From assembly GCA_027064845.1 (NCBI GenBank), contig JAMOPC010000512.1:1-5316 (forward strand): a stretch of 5,316 nt of DNA. The letters run 5' to 3'. A model generated the notes under the pieces. It was not told the origin of the DNA. It was given only the letters and a program-made list of their open reading frames with translations, and made no database searches. The stretch comes from Desulfurococcales archaeon. GTDB lineage: Archaea; Thermoproteota; Thermoprotei_A; Sulfolobales; Desulfurococcaceae. The position numbers and the translations under genes are program-made. Shown piece by piece: positions 1-5,316 of this stretch; position 1 is the stretch's first letter; every line of letters begins with the position of its first letter.

Positions 1-2192
1 TCACTAGCTCTTGGTAGTTTTATTTGTTCTTTACCCCTAATTTTAGTTACTAGGTTCTTCAACTTTATTCCAATCTTTGTCCTTAGCGGTACCTTTATTT
101 CTAGAGGTTGTTTCTTATATAGTGCTAACCAACCTTTACCGGACTTTAGGGCTGACAATATGGCCTCGGCGTTTTCTGGCGTAGTCCGTATCAGTATGTC
201 CATATAATATGTACCAGTAGGTGTTCTGAGTAAGGGTTTAGTAACATCACCGACCATCATTACCATATAGTTACTATTAGGTTCCCTGGCAAGAACAACT
301 GATTTTATTTTAGCGTTTTTGCCAGAGACCTTCACAATGTCCATAACTTTTTTCATAAAAGGCAATATCTTTCCTTTTGGCACTAAATAAGTTGCTTCCA
401 CTATTGGTGGAGTATTTCCTCTTACTATGTAACTCAATATTGTGGGCAACATTTTGGGTTCTATGGGTTTACTAGTTATTAATGTAATATATGAGCCGCT
501 ACTTGTTGGTGAAATAATAATGGACTTCTTAGGTAATTCAACAAGTGTACTCTGAGGCAGTGGTCTGGAAACTGTTTTTAACCTAGTTATACTTATCTTT
601 TCTCCGCCAACTCTTTTTATTACATTATCAAATAGTTGGACAAACTCTTTGTCCCGCAATGTTCCTGCAACTATTCCTCTAATATTGGTCGGTGTCTTTT
701 GAGTAGTTTTTATTGCCCTAAGCTTTCCTGCAAAACGTAACCTAATATATGAGGTTCCATCTGGCGCCCTATAAATATCTACATAAACATCCTTACTGGG
801 CTCTCTTTGGAAAACGTATTTTCGACCCAGGGCTGTTTTCAGTTTGGTATAGCCTTGTTTGACTAGTTCCTTTATAATCCTAGTTGGTTTTCCAACAACT
901 ATGTGTTCACCTATCTTAACGCCCAGTGGTTTAATTTTACTTATTGGCAAGGTCTTTGAAACTGTTTCACCTATCTTGCTCACGCTTGTTTTGATTGTCC
1001 CTATTTTCGGTGATATTTTTGTTTTCAATACAGTGGCACCACTCTTTATACGTGGCACTATTTTTGTAGTTATCCTAGAAGATACTTTAGGCACTATTCT
1101 TGGCACTATTTTTGTTCCGGCATATATTCCTACTGGCACCAATACTCTGGCCAACTGGGATGGTTCTTCCGTAATGCTCTTTACAACTTCTTGTGGATGA
1201 GTATAGGCCAAGTAACCTAATTCAGCAATATTGCCAACAATTACTGGTATAGCAAGTGGTCCCAATAACCGATATGCGCCAGTATAATATAACCCTTCGG
1301 CCCCTCTTATTGCCCATTTCTCGGGTTCACTTCTTTGTTCAATGTTTAATCTTTTCTCGGCTTCTTCAACTGGTAATTGTAATAATTTATCTAGCAAATA
1401 ATATTCCTGAATAGCCCCCATCCCCATTCTTGCCAAGGCTTGTTGGAGTGGCCCTTGTCTAGCTATTTCAGCTAATGTTCCTAGTGCCTGAATAGCGGGT
1501 CTAGGGTGAGACTTGAATATTTCTGGATGACTTATGGCTATGTTGGAAGCCACCTGTGGTGGTAACAATAATGTACTCTCGGCCAATTTCTTCTTTATTT
1601 CTTCTGTTTTATTGGGTGCTAGGCTTATCTTACATACTGGTACAGTCTTACTAGATGGTGTCCACTCTATGGAAGCCAGCGATCGTTTGGTCTCTTTGAT
1701 TATTTTTTGTAGTTTAGGGTATTTCTTGGCTTTTTTCTCTAAGTATATTAGGTCCTTCATTATGTTCCTATATGTTTCTGGATCTATTTTTTCTAATTTG
1801 TTAATATGTTCTATGACCGAGGAATAGGTCTTATATATTTCTACTAGGTCTTTCCCACCCTCGGCAATAATGTTTCCTTTATCATCGTATATAGTATATT
1901 TACTAGTGTATTTCACTGTATAACGTTTTGGTGGCTTAATGTCTTTTTCTCGACCAAATCCTTCCGTCATTAATGTAGTCTTACTAGTTTTAATAGATTC
2001 TTTCGGAACAGTTCTTGGCACAATGTTTGCTTTATAAATTACTTTCTTTATTGGCCTAACTCCTACTTCTCCAACATTAGGTACAAGTTTTCTAATAGCA
2101 TAGGCTCTAGGAGCGGGTCTAGGAGACGGTGTTATTCTTACTACTTTGCCACCCCAAGGAGTTGGCTTTCTGGATTTCCATATATTTGACAA
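1..2192 (-). CDS. Highly basic protein with central membrane hairpin and KIVPRI-type repeats (3' end outside window)
   Basis: One uninterrupted minus-strand frame runs from the TTG at 2192 to the left edge: 730 codons plus two bases with no stop. It is therefore 3'-truncated and at least 730 residues long. I recognise no family. By hand count it has about 132 Lys/Arg against 58 Asp/Glu. In order: a Pro/Lys/Arg-rich tail (1-100, 24 basic to 5 acidic); a charged helical region (115-175); more helix (195-300); two hydrophobic stretches (308-330 and 349-360) around an acidic loop, readable as a membrane hairpin; a basic segment with TKIVPRI-type repeats (360-425); then mixed alpha/beta sequence (455-700). 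It has only one N-X-S/T sequon (N194), unlike its two neighbours, so it is probably internal. It follows the two surface-protein genes after 36 nt and lies in the same frame as the preceding one. Inferred role: an internal protein binding membrane and perhaps nucleic acid, for example a viral matrix or packaging protein. That role is speculative; the gene itself is well supported. Confidence 0.5.
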   Translation of the reverse strand, partial: MSNIWKSRKPTPWGGKVVRITPSPRPAPRAYAIRKLVPNVGEVGVRPIKKVIYKANIVPRTVPKESIKTSKTTLMTEGFGREKDIKPPKRYTVKYTSKYTIYDDKGNIIAEGGKDLVEIYKTYSSVIEHINKLEKIDPETYRNIMKDLIYLEKKAKKYPKLQKIIKETKRSLASIEWTPSSKTVPVCKISLAPNKTEEIKKKLAESTLLLPPQVASNIAISHPEIFKSHPRPAIQALGTLAEIARQGPLQQALARMGMGAIQEYYLLDKLLQLPVEEAEKRLNIEQRSEPEKWAIRGAEGLYYTGAYRLLGPLAIPVIVGNIAELGYLAYTHPQEVVKSITEEPSQLARVLVPVGIYAGTKIVPRIVPKVSSRITTKIVPRIKSGATVLKTKISPKIGTIKTSVSKIGETVSKTLPISKIKPLGVKIGEHIVVGKPTRIIKELVKQGYTKLKTALGRKYVFQREPSKDVYVDIYRAPDGTSYIRLRFAGKLRAIKTTQKTPTNIRGIVAGTLRDKEFVQLFDNVIKRVGGEKISITRLKTVSRPLPQSTLVELPKKSIIISPTSSGSYITLITSKPIEPKMLPTILSYIVRGNTPPIVEATYLVPKGKILPFMKKVMDIVKVSGKNAKIKSVVLAREPNSNYMVMMVGDVTKPLLRTPTGTYYMDILIRTTPENAEAILSALKSGKGWLALYKKQPLEIKVPLRTKIGIKLKNLVTKIRGKEQIKLPRAS
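1002..1115 (-). repeat. Imperfect TKIVPRI repeats in the basic protein
   Basis: Residues 360-366 and 376-382 are both TKIVPRI, and 391-397 is TKISPKI, giving spacings of 16 and 15 residues. At DNA level the plus-strand 15-mer tggcactatttttgt occurs exactly at 1053-1067 and 1101-1115, 48 bases apart. A related motif, NIVPRTVPK, appears far away in the N-terminal tail (residues 56-64). Alternating hydrophobic, Pro and basic residues suggest an extended, positively charged linker. Confidence 0.5.
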
Positions 2193-2195
2193 AGT

Positions 2196-2204
2196 ACCCC
2201 CCTT
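2196..2204 (-). promoter_or_regulatory. G-rich ribosome-binding site before the TTG start of the basic protein gene
   Basis: The minus strand reads AAGGGGGGT, three bases before the TTG at 2192-2190. A run of six G can pair with the pyrimidine-rich 16S rRNA tail through G-C and G-U pairs, though the spacing is short. No ATG lies in this frame between the preceding in-frame stop (2229) and residue 75, so this TTG is the best start. Confidence 0.5.
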
Positions 2205-2215
2205 ATAAGAAGTTG

Positions 2216-2231
2216 TAAAAATAAATATTTA
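2216..2231 (-). promoter_or_regulatory. AT-rich intergenic element: possible TATA box or poly-T terminator
   Basis: Starting within the TAA stop of the 242-residue gene, the minus strand reads TAAATATTTATTTTTA. It could be a TATA box: the next gene's TTG is about 30 bases further on, so transcription would begin near the G-run and leave a very short leader. It could equally be an archaeal poly-T terminator for the two upstream genes, or both. The 36-nt gap between the genes contains nothing else apart from the G-rich ribosome-binding site. No BRE could be assigned with confidence. Confidence 0.5.
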
Positions 2232-2957
2232 CTCTTTCTTTTCAAAATAGAGGATAGCAAACATTATTATTGAAAAAGTAATTGCTAATCCACTCATGCC
2301 TGGTAACCATGGATTAGTTATTCCGAAAACGGCTGCAAATAGTCCAACAAGTAGTCCAAAAGCGAGGAAACCCAGTGCAACCTCTCTTAGGTACCCCCTG
2401 CCAACAAAACTTATAAAGAATGCTAACAACAAGAACGGGGCATAATAACTCACTTCTGAAGGCAACGGGGCTATGGGTTCGTAGTACCTTATATAGTATG
2501 GCCCAAGTTTGCCGATAAAGAACCCATTCTTATAGATTTCAATATAGAAGACCGTAACATTGCTAAAAACAGTAGTATATACGCCATAGGTATTGTTTAC
2601 GGTCACCCTTTTTGTGTGCGTAGAATTATAATAGTCATATATTTCAAATATAGCCGACACTGTATCATTAGTTATACTTGTGGCAATGAGTTTTACATGT
2701 GTTTCATTAACATAATATGCATTAACAATGACTCCACTATATGTAGTATTAGGCTGGAACGGTGGAACAGATACAAAGGTGCCAGTCTGGTTCCATATAA
2801 GCTCGGACGAGGGAGCCGGAGTTGTTGTGGTAACCTCAGAAGGTGTGGTCGTAGTATTATTTTCAAAAGAAACAGCCCCGATGGTTATTCTTGAATAGAA
2901 ACTTGTAGAAAGAAGTATTGAAAAAATAATAATCAATAATACTGTTTTAAACCTCAT
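2229..2957 (-). CDS. Secreted Thr/Pro-stalk glycoprotein with three C-terminal membrane helices
   Basis: This 242-residue protein belongs to no family I recognise. Seen: an N-terminal MRFK followed by a hydrophobic core (about 5-18), a typical signal peptide; a Thr/Pro/Ser-rich stalk (35-51, two runs of four Thr); a beta-strand-rich domain of about 100 residues (55-158); and three hydrophobic helices (172-186, 192-212, 220-237) ending in a charged EKKE tail. Nine N-X-S/T sequons (N33, 34, 56, 70, 84, 97, 111, 121, 133) all lie before the first helix, as expected if that part is outside. There is no cysteine. The ATG start is chosen because GAGGTG lies nine bases upstream and the upstream TAA overlaps it; a GTG four codons earlier is less likely. 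Coupling to the larger gene and the matching three-helix anchor suggest that the two proteins sit side by side in one membrane, as partners in a surface or envelope complex. Function is inferred; coding status is secure. Confidence 0.5.
   Translation of the reverse strand: MRFKTVLLIIIFSILLSTSFYSRITIGAVSFENNTTTTPSEVTTTTPAPSSELIWNQTGTFVSVPPFQPNTTYSGVIVNAYYVNETHVKLIATSITNDTVSAIFEIYDYYNSTHTKRVTVNNTYGVYTTVFSNVTVFYIEIYKNGFFIGKLGPYYIRYYEPIAPLPSEVSYYAPFLLLAFFISFVGRGYLREVALGFLAFGLLVGLFAAVFGITNPWLPGMSGLAITFSIIMFAILYFEKKE
2247..2444 (-). other. C-terminal three-helix membrane anchor of the 242-residue protein
   Basis: Residues 172-237 hold three hydrophobic helices. The first loop is basic (GRGYLRE), the second is uncharged with Pro and Trp (TNPWLPG), and the tail is EKKE. 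Positive-inside logic gives the same topology as in the upstream protein: ectodomain outside, loop 1 and tail inside. The sequences themselves are not obviously alike. Confidence 0.5.
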
Positions 2958-5316
2958 TATCCTTCCCACCTCTGTTTAATACTATATACTGCCGTTACTA
3001 AAAACGCAGTTATAGATACCCCAACTATGCCAGTGTTTTCAAGTATTAATCCTATAAATGTTAGTATAGAAGATGCTATTAATATGGCGTGCTTTGTAGG
3101 TACCTCGGTCCTGCTCATGGCAATGGCTATTCCAAGTAGTAGGCCCATAGTAAGTATTCCGCCAACCGTATTCGTTAATGGGTCGGTATAAGGCTGTATT
3201 GTCTCTATTTTTGGCACAACGATTTTACCATAAGGATATATCACATCATATATTTCTTTGCCAGGTGGGTATTCTATTTGTCTATAAGTCAATATTTCCA
3301 TAGTGCCATTTATTGGAAACAGTACTGGTAAGTCAGCCAACATCACTAAATAGTTATCGGGATCAACATCATTTGGTCCATTATTGGCACATGTTAATGT
3401 AACCATCCTGCCGACTCTATCTGTCCCACTTATTTTTATATAGAAATTAGACGTTATATCTACCGTTATCCGTACATAGTCTCCACGCATTATTATTAAA
3501 TCATCATAGAATTCAATTGTACTACCTGTATTACTTTGGTAAGGCACATGATGGAAGGTTATATGCGTGATACCGGGTATAGTATAATTTAGTACTGCAT
3601 GGTACCATGTGTCCATGTGTTTGTCTAGGTCATATATATTGACCAACACATATAGGAATCCATTGACGTACCCAAGTTTTACATAGTACCTAATATTTAG
3701 GTGACCCTGCAAGTATACCGTATCTCTCCATAAAATATCTTCATCGTTAATAATAATTTTACCAGAACTCTTATTATATTGGGTTTCAGCAACAAATATA
3801 TCCGTGCCATTAACAAATACTCCGACACCCCTAGAACAGTGACCATTAAGTATTACGCCAACACCATCGCTCGGCAAATCATATTCTTCTTGCAATGTAA
3901 ACTTCATGCCAACTTGTACAACAATTGACGAAAGCGAAGTACCCAGTGAAATAACACTACTATTAATTGTGTCCTTTCTTATCATATTAATTAGTCCATC
4001 AATTACTTTGTTAGCATAGTAAAACTCGTCACCACCCCAGATATATCCTTTATACTTGTATAATGAAACCGTCTTACCAGGTGCGGTCATAGATATTTCA
4101 ACTTTGTTACTCCACGTTGGCTCTCCTGGCTCACTTGTTATATAGTAATGTATTTCTACGACTTTATCCGAGTCCATGACAAAGAAGTTGGCTTCCTGTG
4201 TACCATCAATGAACCACGTTTCTAGGTAAAAGTATTCTCCGTTCAATGTTTTTCCTTGTCCAGGCAAGTAGAGTTTATAAGTGTATCCACTTGGTAAGGA
4301 GATTGACTGGTTGCCATAGGGTATATAAACTGAAGTATAATATTTGTATTCTCCGGGCGTTTCTTCTATATAAATATATACACTATCATCTGGATAATCC
4401 AATATAGAATTATTAGCAACGTGATATATGAATTTGAAGTACACTTTATAAGTAGTGGCGCTACACAAGTGCAGTACCGAGGACCATGTTCCAGTTGAAT
4501 TTGTATAGAGGTCTAGGCATGACCTTACACCGTATAAGTAATTGTTTCTATTGGCTCCTACTCTACTAGATACTATGGTAGAATTAAGTGTTAATACATA
4601 ATTGTATCTATAGGCTTCTGTACCACTACTTAATAGGTTAGAAGAAACATTTAGGACATAATTGTACCTTATAGCCGATGAATAATTAGTAACAAGGGCT
4701 GGTTCAAAATTTACAGTATAACTATATGTTAGCGACACATTATAGTTTGCCCTAACAAGTATGGGTACAGAGTCATATATCTTGTCCTGACACTTAACTA
4801 TTATGTACCAAGTATAATTGCCATGGTCATCCATTGTAATAGTAGTTGATACTTGGACCGACCTTGTTTCCATAGAATTCATTGTTACTAAAGTAGAGTT
4901 CCTTACCGTATCGTTTTGGTCAATTAATTCTACATCTACGACCTGTGGGTTAGCTAAAGTATAGTTTATGGTAACAGTAAATACTACTGTATCATTAGTA
5001 TATGCAGTAACGCTAGTTGGCGAGATATCAGTTATCTCTATTGTTCTATTAAATACTATAAGAGTAAAGTTGTATTCATCAAATAATTGACCATCGACCA
5101 TATAAACCTCTATTCTCCACGTCCTAGTACCTATATCATCACTTGTTACTCCAACATTAAGAATTGTTTTTATCTCAGAAGTGCCCGGAACATTTATTTG
5201 TTTTTCGGCTCTAGTAGTGTTTGAGTCATCTACCACCTTAACGTTCAAAGTACATGTACCCGACAAATCATTGGCTAGGACCAAATAAATAGGCAAGTCC
5301 TCACCAATGCCTACCC
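2957..5316 (-). CDS. Large secreted LamG/Ig-domain surface protein with three C-terminal membrane helices (5' end outside window)
   Basis: I do not recognise a named gene. The frame is open to the right edge (785 residues visible), so the true start is outside. Numbering below is from the TTG at 5296. Seen: two Ig/CARDB-like beta domains (about 1-83 and 84-185), four 20-residue tandem repeats (190-269), a beta-rich Tyr-rich domain (283-390), then a region (396-607) that reads like a LamG/concanavalin A-like jelly roll, closing with EFYDDLIIMRGDYV. The last 70 residues hold three hydrophobic helices (711-727, 735-752, 756-773). The loop SRTEVPTKH and tail KQRWEG are positively charged, which by the positive-inside rule puts the large N-terminal part outside. 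About 20 N-X-S/T sequons and six cysteines (15, 169, 260, 278, 487, 636) also suit an extracellular protein. LamG folds commonly bind glycans or proteins. Inferred role: adhesin or envelope glycoprotein, viral or cellular. It is followed by a coupled membrane-protein gene. Coding status is near certain; function is tentative. Confidence 0.5.
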   Translation of the reverse strand, partial: VGIGEDLPIYLVLANDLSGTCTLNVKVVDDSNTTRAEKQINVPGTSEIKTILNVGVTSDDIGTRTWRIEVYMVDGQLFDEYNFTLIVFNRTIEITDISPTSVTAYTNDTVVFTVTINYTLANPQVVDVELIDQNDTVRNSTLVTMNSMETRSVQVSTTITMDDHGNYTWYIIVKCQDKIYDSVPILVRANYNVSLTYSYTVNFEPALVTNYSSAIRYNYVLNVSSNLLSSGTEAYRYNYVLTLNSTIVSSRVGANRNNYLYGVRSCLDLYTNSTGTWSSVLHLCSATTYKVYFKFIYHVANNSILDYPDDSVYIYIEETPGEYKYYTSVYIPYGNQSISLPSGYTYKLYLPGQGKTLNGEYFYLETWFIDGTQEANFFVMDSDKVVEIHYYITSEPGEPTWSNKVEISMTAPGKTVSLYKYKGYIWGGDEFYYANKVIDGLINMIRKDTINSSVISLGTSLSSIVVQVGMKFTLQEEYDLPSDGVGVILNGHCSRGVGVFVNGTDIFVAETQYNKSSGKIIINDEDILWRDTVYLQGHLNIRYYVKLGYVNGFLYVLVNIYDLDKHMDTWYHAVLNYTIPGITHITFHHVPYQSNTGSTIEFYDDLIIMRGDYVRITVDITSNFYIKISGTDRVGRMVTLTCANNGPNDVDPDNYLVMLADLPVLFPINGTMEILTYRQIEYPPGKEIYDVIYPYGKIVVPKIETIQPYTDPLTNTVGGILTMGLLLGIAIAMSRTEVPTKHAILIASSILTFIGLILENTGIVGVSITAFLVTAVYSIKQRWEG
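2967..2972 (-). promoter_or_regulatory. Ribosome-binding site GAGGTG for the 242-residue membrane protein
   Basis: The minus strand reads GAGGTG, then nine bases, then ATG at 2957-2955. This is a strong match to the archaeal anti-Shine-Dalgarno sequence at a normal distance. It lies within the last codons of the upstream gene, whose TAA shares one base with the ATG (TAATG), so translation of the two genes is probably coupled. It also decides the start: a possible GTG at 2969 is part of this site and is too close to be served by it. Confidence 0.5.
2978..3166 (-). other. C-terminal three-helix membrane anchor of the large surface protein
   Basis: Residues 711-773 comprise three hydrophobic stretches separated by a basic short loop and a second loop reading ENTG. 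The predicted topology is domain outside, helix 1 inward, SRTEVPTKH inside, helix 2 outward, ENTG outside, helix 3 inward, and a KQR tail inside. The same arrangement occurs at the C-terminus of the next gene product. Confidence 0.5.
3476..4111 (-). other. LamG / concanavalin A-like lectin domain (protein region)
   Basis: This segment encodes residues 396-607 of the large surface protein. The order of elements fits a jelly-roll lectin domain. An entry segment has aromatic residues (YIWGGDEFYYANKVIDG), followed by a long strand (VQVGMKFTLQEEYDLP) and alternating strands with Gly/Asn turns (VGVILNGHC, VGVFVNGTDIFVAE). A central pair follows (IRYYVKLGYVNGFLYVLVNIYD), resembling the usual pattern of these folds where the chain reports a length-wise strand after Trp/Tyr-Tyr. 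The end is a conserved-looking strand with paired Asp (IEFYDDLIIM). No catalytic glutamate pair of a glycoside hydrolase is evident, so binding is more likely than hydrolysis. The assignment rests on pattern recognition, not on a profile search. Confidence 0.5.
4490..4729 (-). repeat. Four tandem 60-nt / 20-residue repeats within the large surface protein
   Basis: Residues 190-269 (numbered from the TTG at 5296) fall into four units of exactly 20 residues beginning TYSYTV, RYNYVL, RYNYVL and RNNYLY. The middle two units (4669-4610 and 4609-4550) are the most alike: each has RYNYVL, then a sequon (NVS or NST), then a Ser pair. On the plus strand the matching anchors attgtacctt, attgtatcta and attgtttcta start at 4661, 4601 and 4541, an exact 60-base period. 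The outer copies are more degenerate. This looks like an internal duplication that has drifted, forming a small beta-repeat or stalk between the Ig-like domains and the lectin-like half. Confidence 0.5.

Noticed and set aside
859..1200. Plus-strand open frame of 113 codons, hydrophobic product
   Set aside because: It lies wholly inside the long minus-strand basic protein gene. Its hydrophobic residues are the antisense reading of Lys/Ile/Val-rich codons, including the TKIVPRI repeats, and it has no convincing ribosome-binding site.
1534..1827. Plus-strand open frame of 97 codons
   Set aside because: It is antisense to the helical region of the basic protein gene. The minus-strand frame has the coherent protein composition, and nothing suggests a promoter or partner gene on the plus strand.
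2616..2894. Plus-strand open frame of 92 codons
   Set aside because: It is antisense to the signal-peptide, stalk and beta-domain part of the 242-residue gene. Its composition is odd (many Cys and Arg), with no upstream signal.
2967..2969. GTG at 2969 as the start of the 242-residue protein
   Set aside because: This GTG is part of the GAGGTG ribosome-binding site. The ATG at 2957 has correct spacing and overlaps the preceding stop codon.
3476..4111. Glycoside hydrolase rather than a binding domain
   Set aside because: The jelly-roll pattern could belong to a glucanase, but no paired catalytic Glu motif is visible, so I call only a lectin-like fold.
4490..4729. CRISPR-like array suggested by the regular 60-base spacing
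   Set aside because: The repeats are in frame, degenerate and inside a coding region. The spacers are also similar to one another, so this is a protein repeat rather than a CRISPR array.
5294..5296. TTG at 5296 as the true start of the large surface protein
   Set aside because: The frame stays open upstream to the window edge, the following residues contain no signal peptide, and the upstream residues GIGED complete the first strand of an Ig/CARDB-like domain. The N-terminus is therefore outside the window.

Overview
The window is a compact, AT-rich (roughly 37-38% GC by eye) piece of archaeal-type DNA. All of its coding capacity lies on the minus strand. Archaeal origin is suggested by heavy use of ATA, AGA and AGG codons, a GAGGTG ribosome-binding site over a TAATG stop/start overlap, TTG start usage, poly-T/TATA-like intergenic DNA and surface proteins packed with N-glycosylation sequons. 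A thermophilic archaeon, or a virus or plasmid of one, fits best. No rRNA, tRNA, transposase or household gene is present to fix the lineage.

Transcription runs right to left. (1) 5316 to 2957: a large gene, open at the right edge (5' end missing), for an extracellular protein. It has tandem Ig/CARDB-like domains, four 20-residue tandem repeats, a beta-rich domain, a LamG/concanavalin A-like jelly-roll domain and three C-terminal membrane segments. (2) 2957 to 2229: a 242-residue secreted membrane protein with a signal peptide, a Thr/Pro-rich stalk, a glycosylation-rich beta domain and again three C-terminal membrane segments. It is translationally coupled to gene 1 by a one-base TAATG overlap. 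(3) 2192 to 1: a gene open at the left edge (3' end missing) for a very basic protein of at least 730 residues. It has a probable membrane hairpin in the middle, flanked by Lys/Arg/Pro-rich segments. This reading frame has no stop inside the window, so a simple start-to-stop ORF search misses it.

The three genes form one tight cluster (overlap, then a 36-nt gap). The two upstream products look like heavily glycosylated surface proteins with the same three-helix membrane anchor. The third has almost no sequons, a strong positive charge and looks internal. My inference is a surface/envelope module: an adhesin-like protein, a smaller partner, and an internal protein that could link membrane to nucleic acid or matrix. 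From memory, large LamG-domain proteins are encoded by the spindle-shaped virus PAV1 of Pyrococcus abyssi, so a viral or proviral envelope cassette is an attractive explanation. A host cell-surface complex remains possible. No gene here is one I can name.
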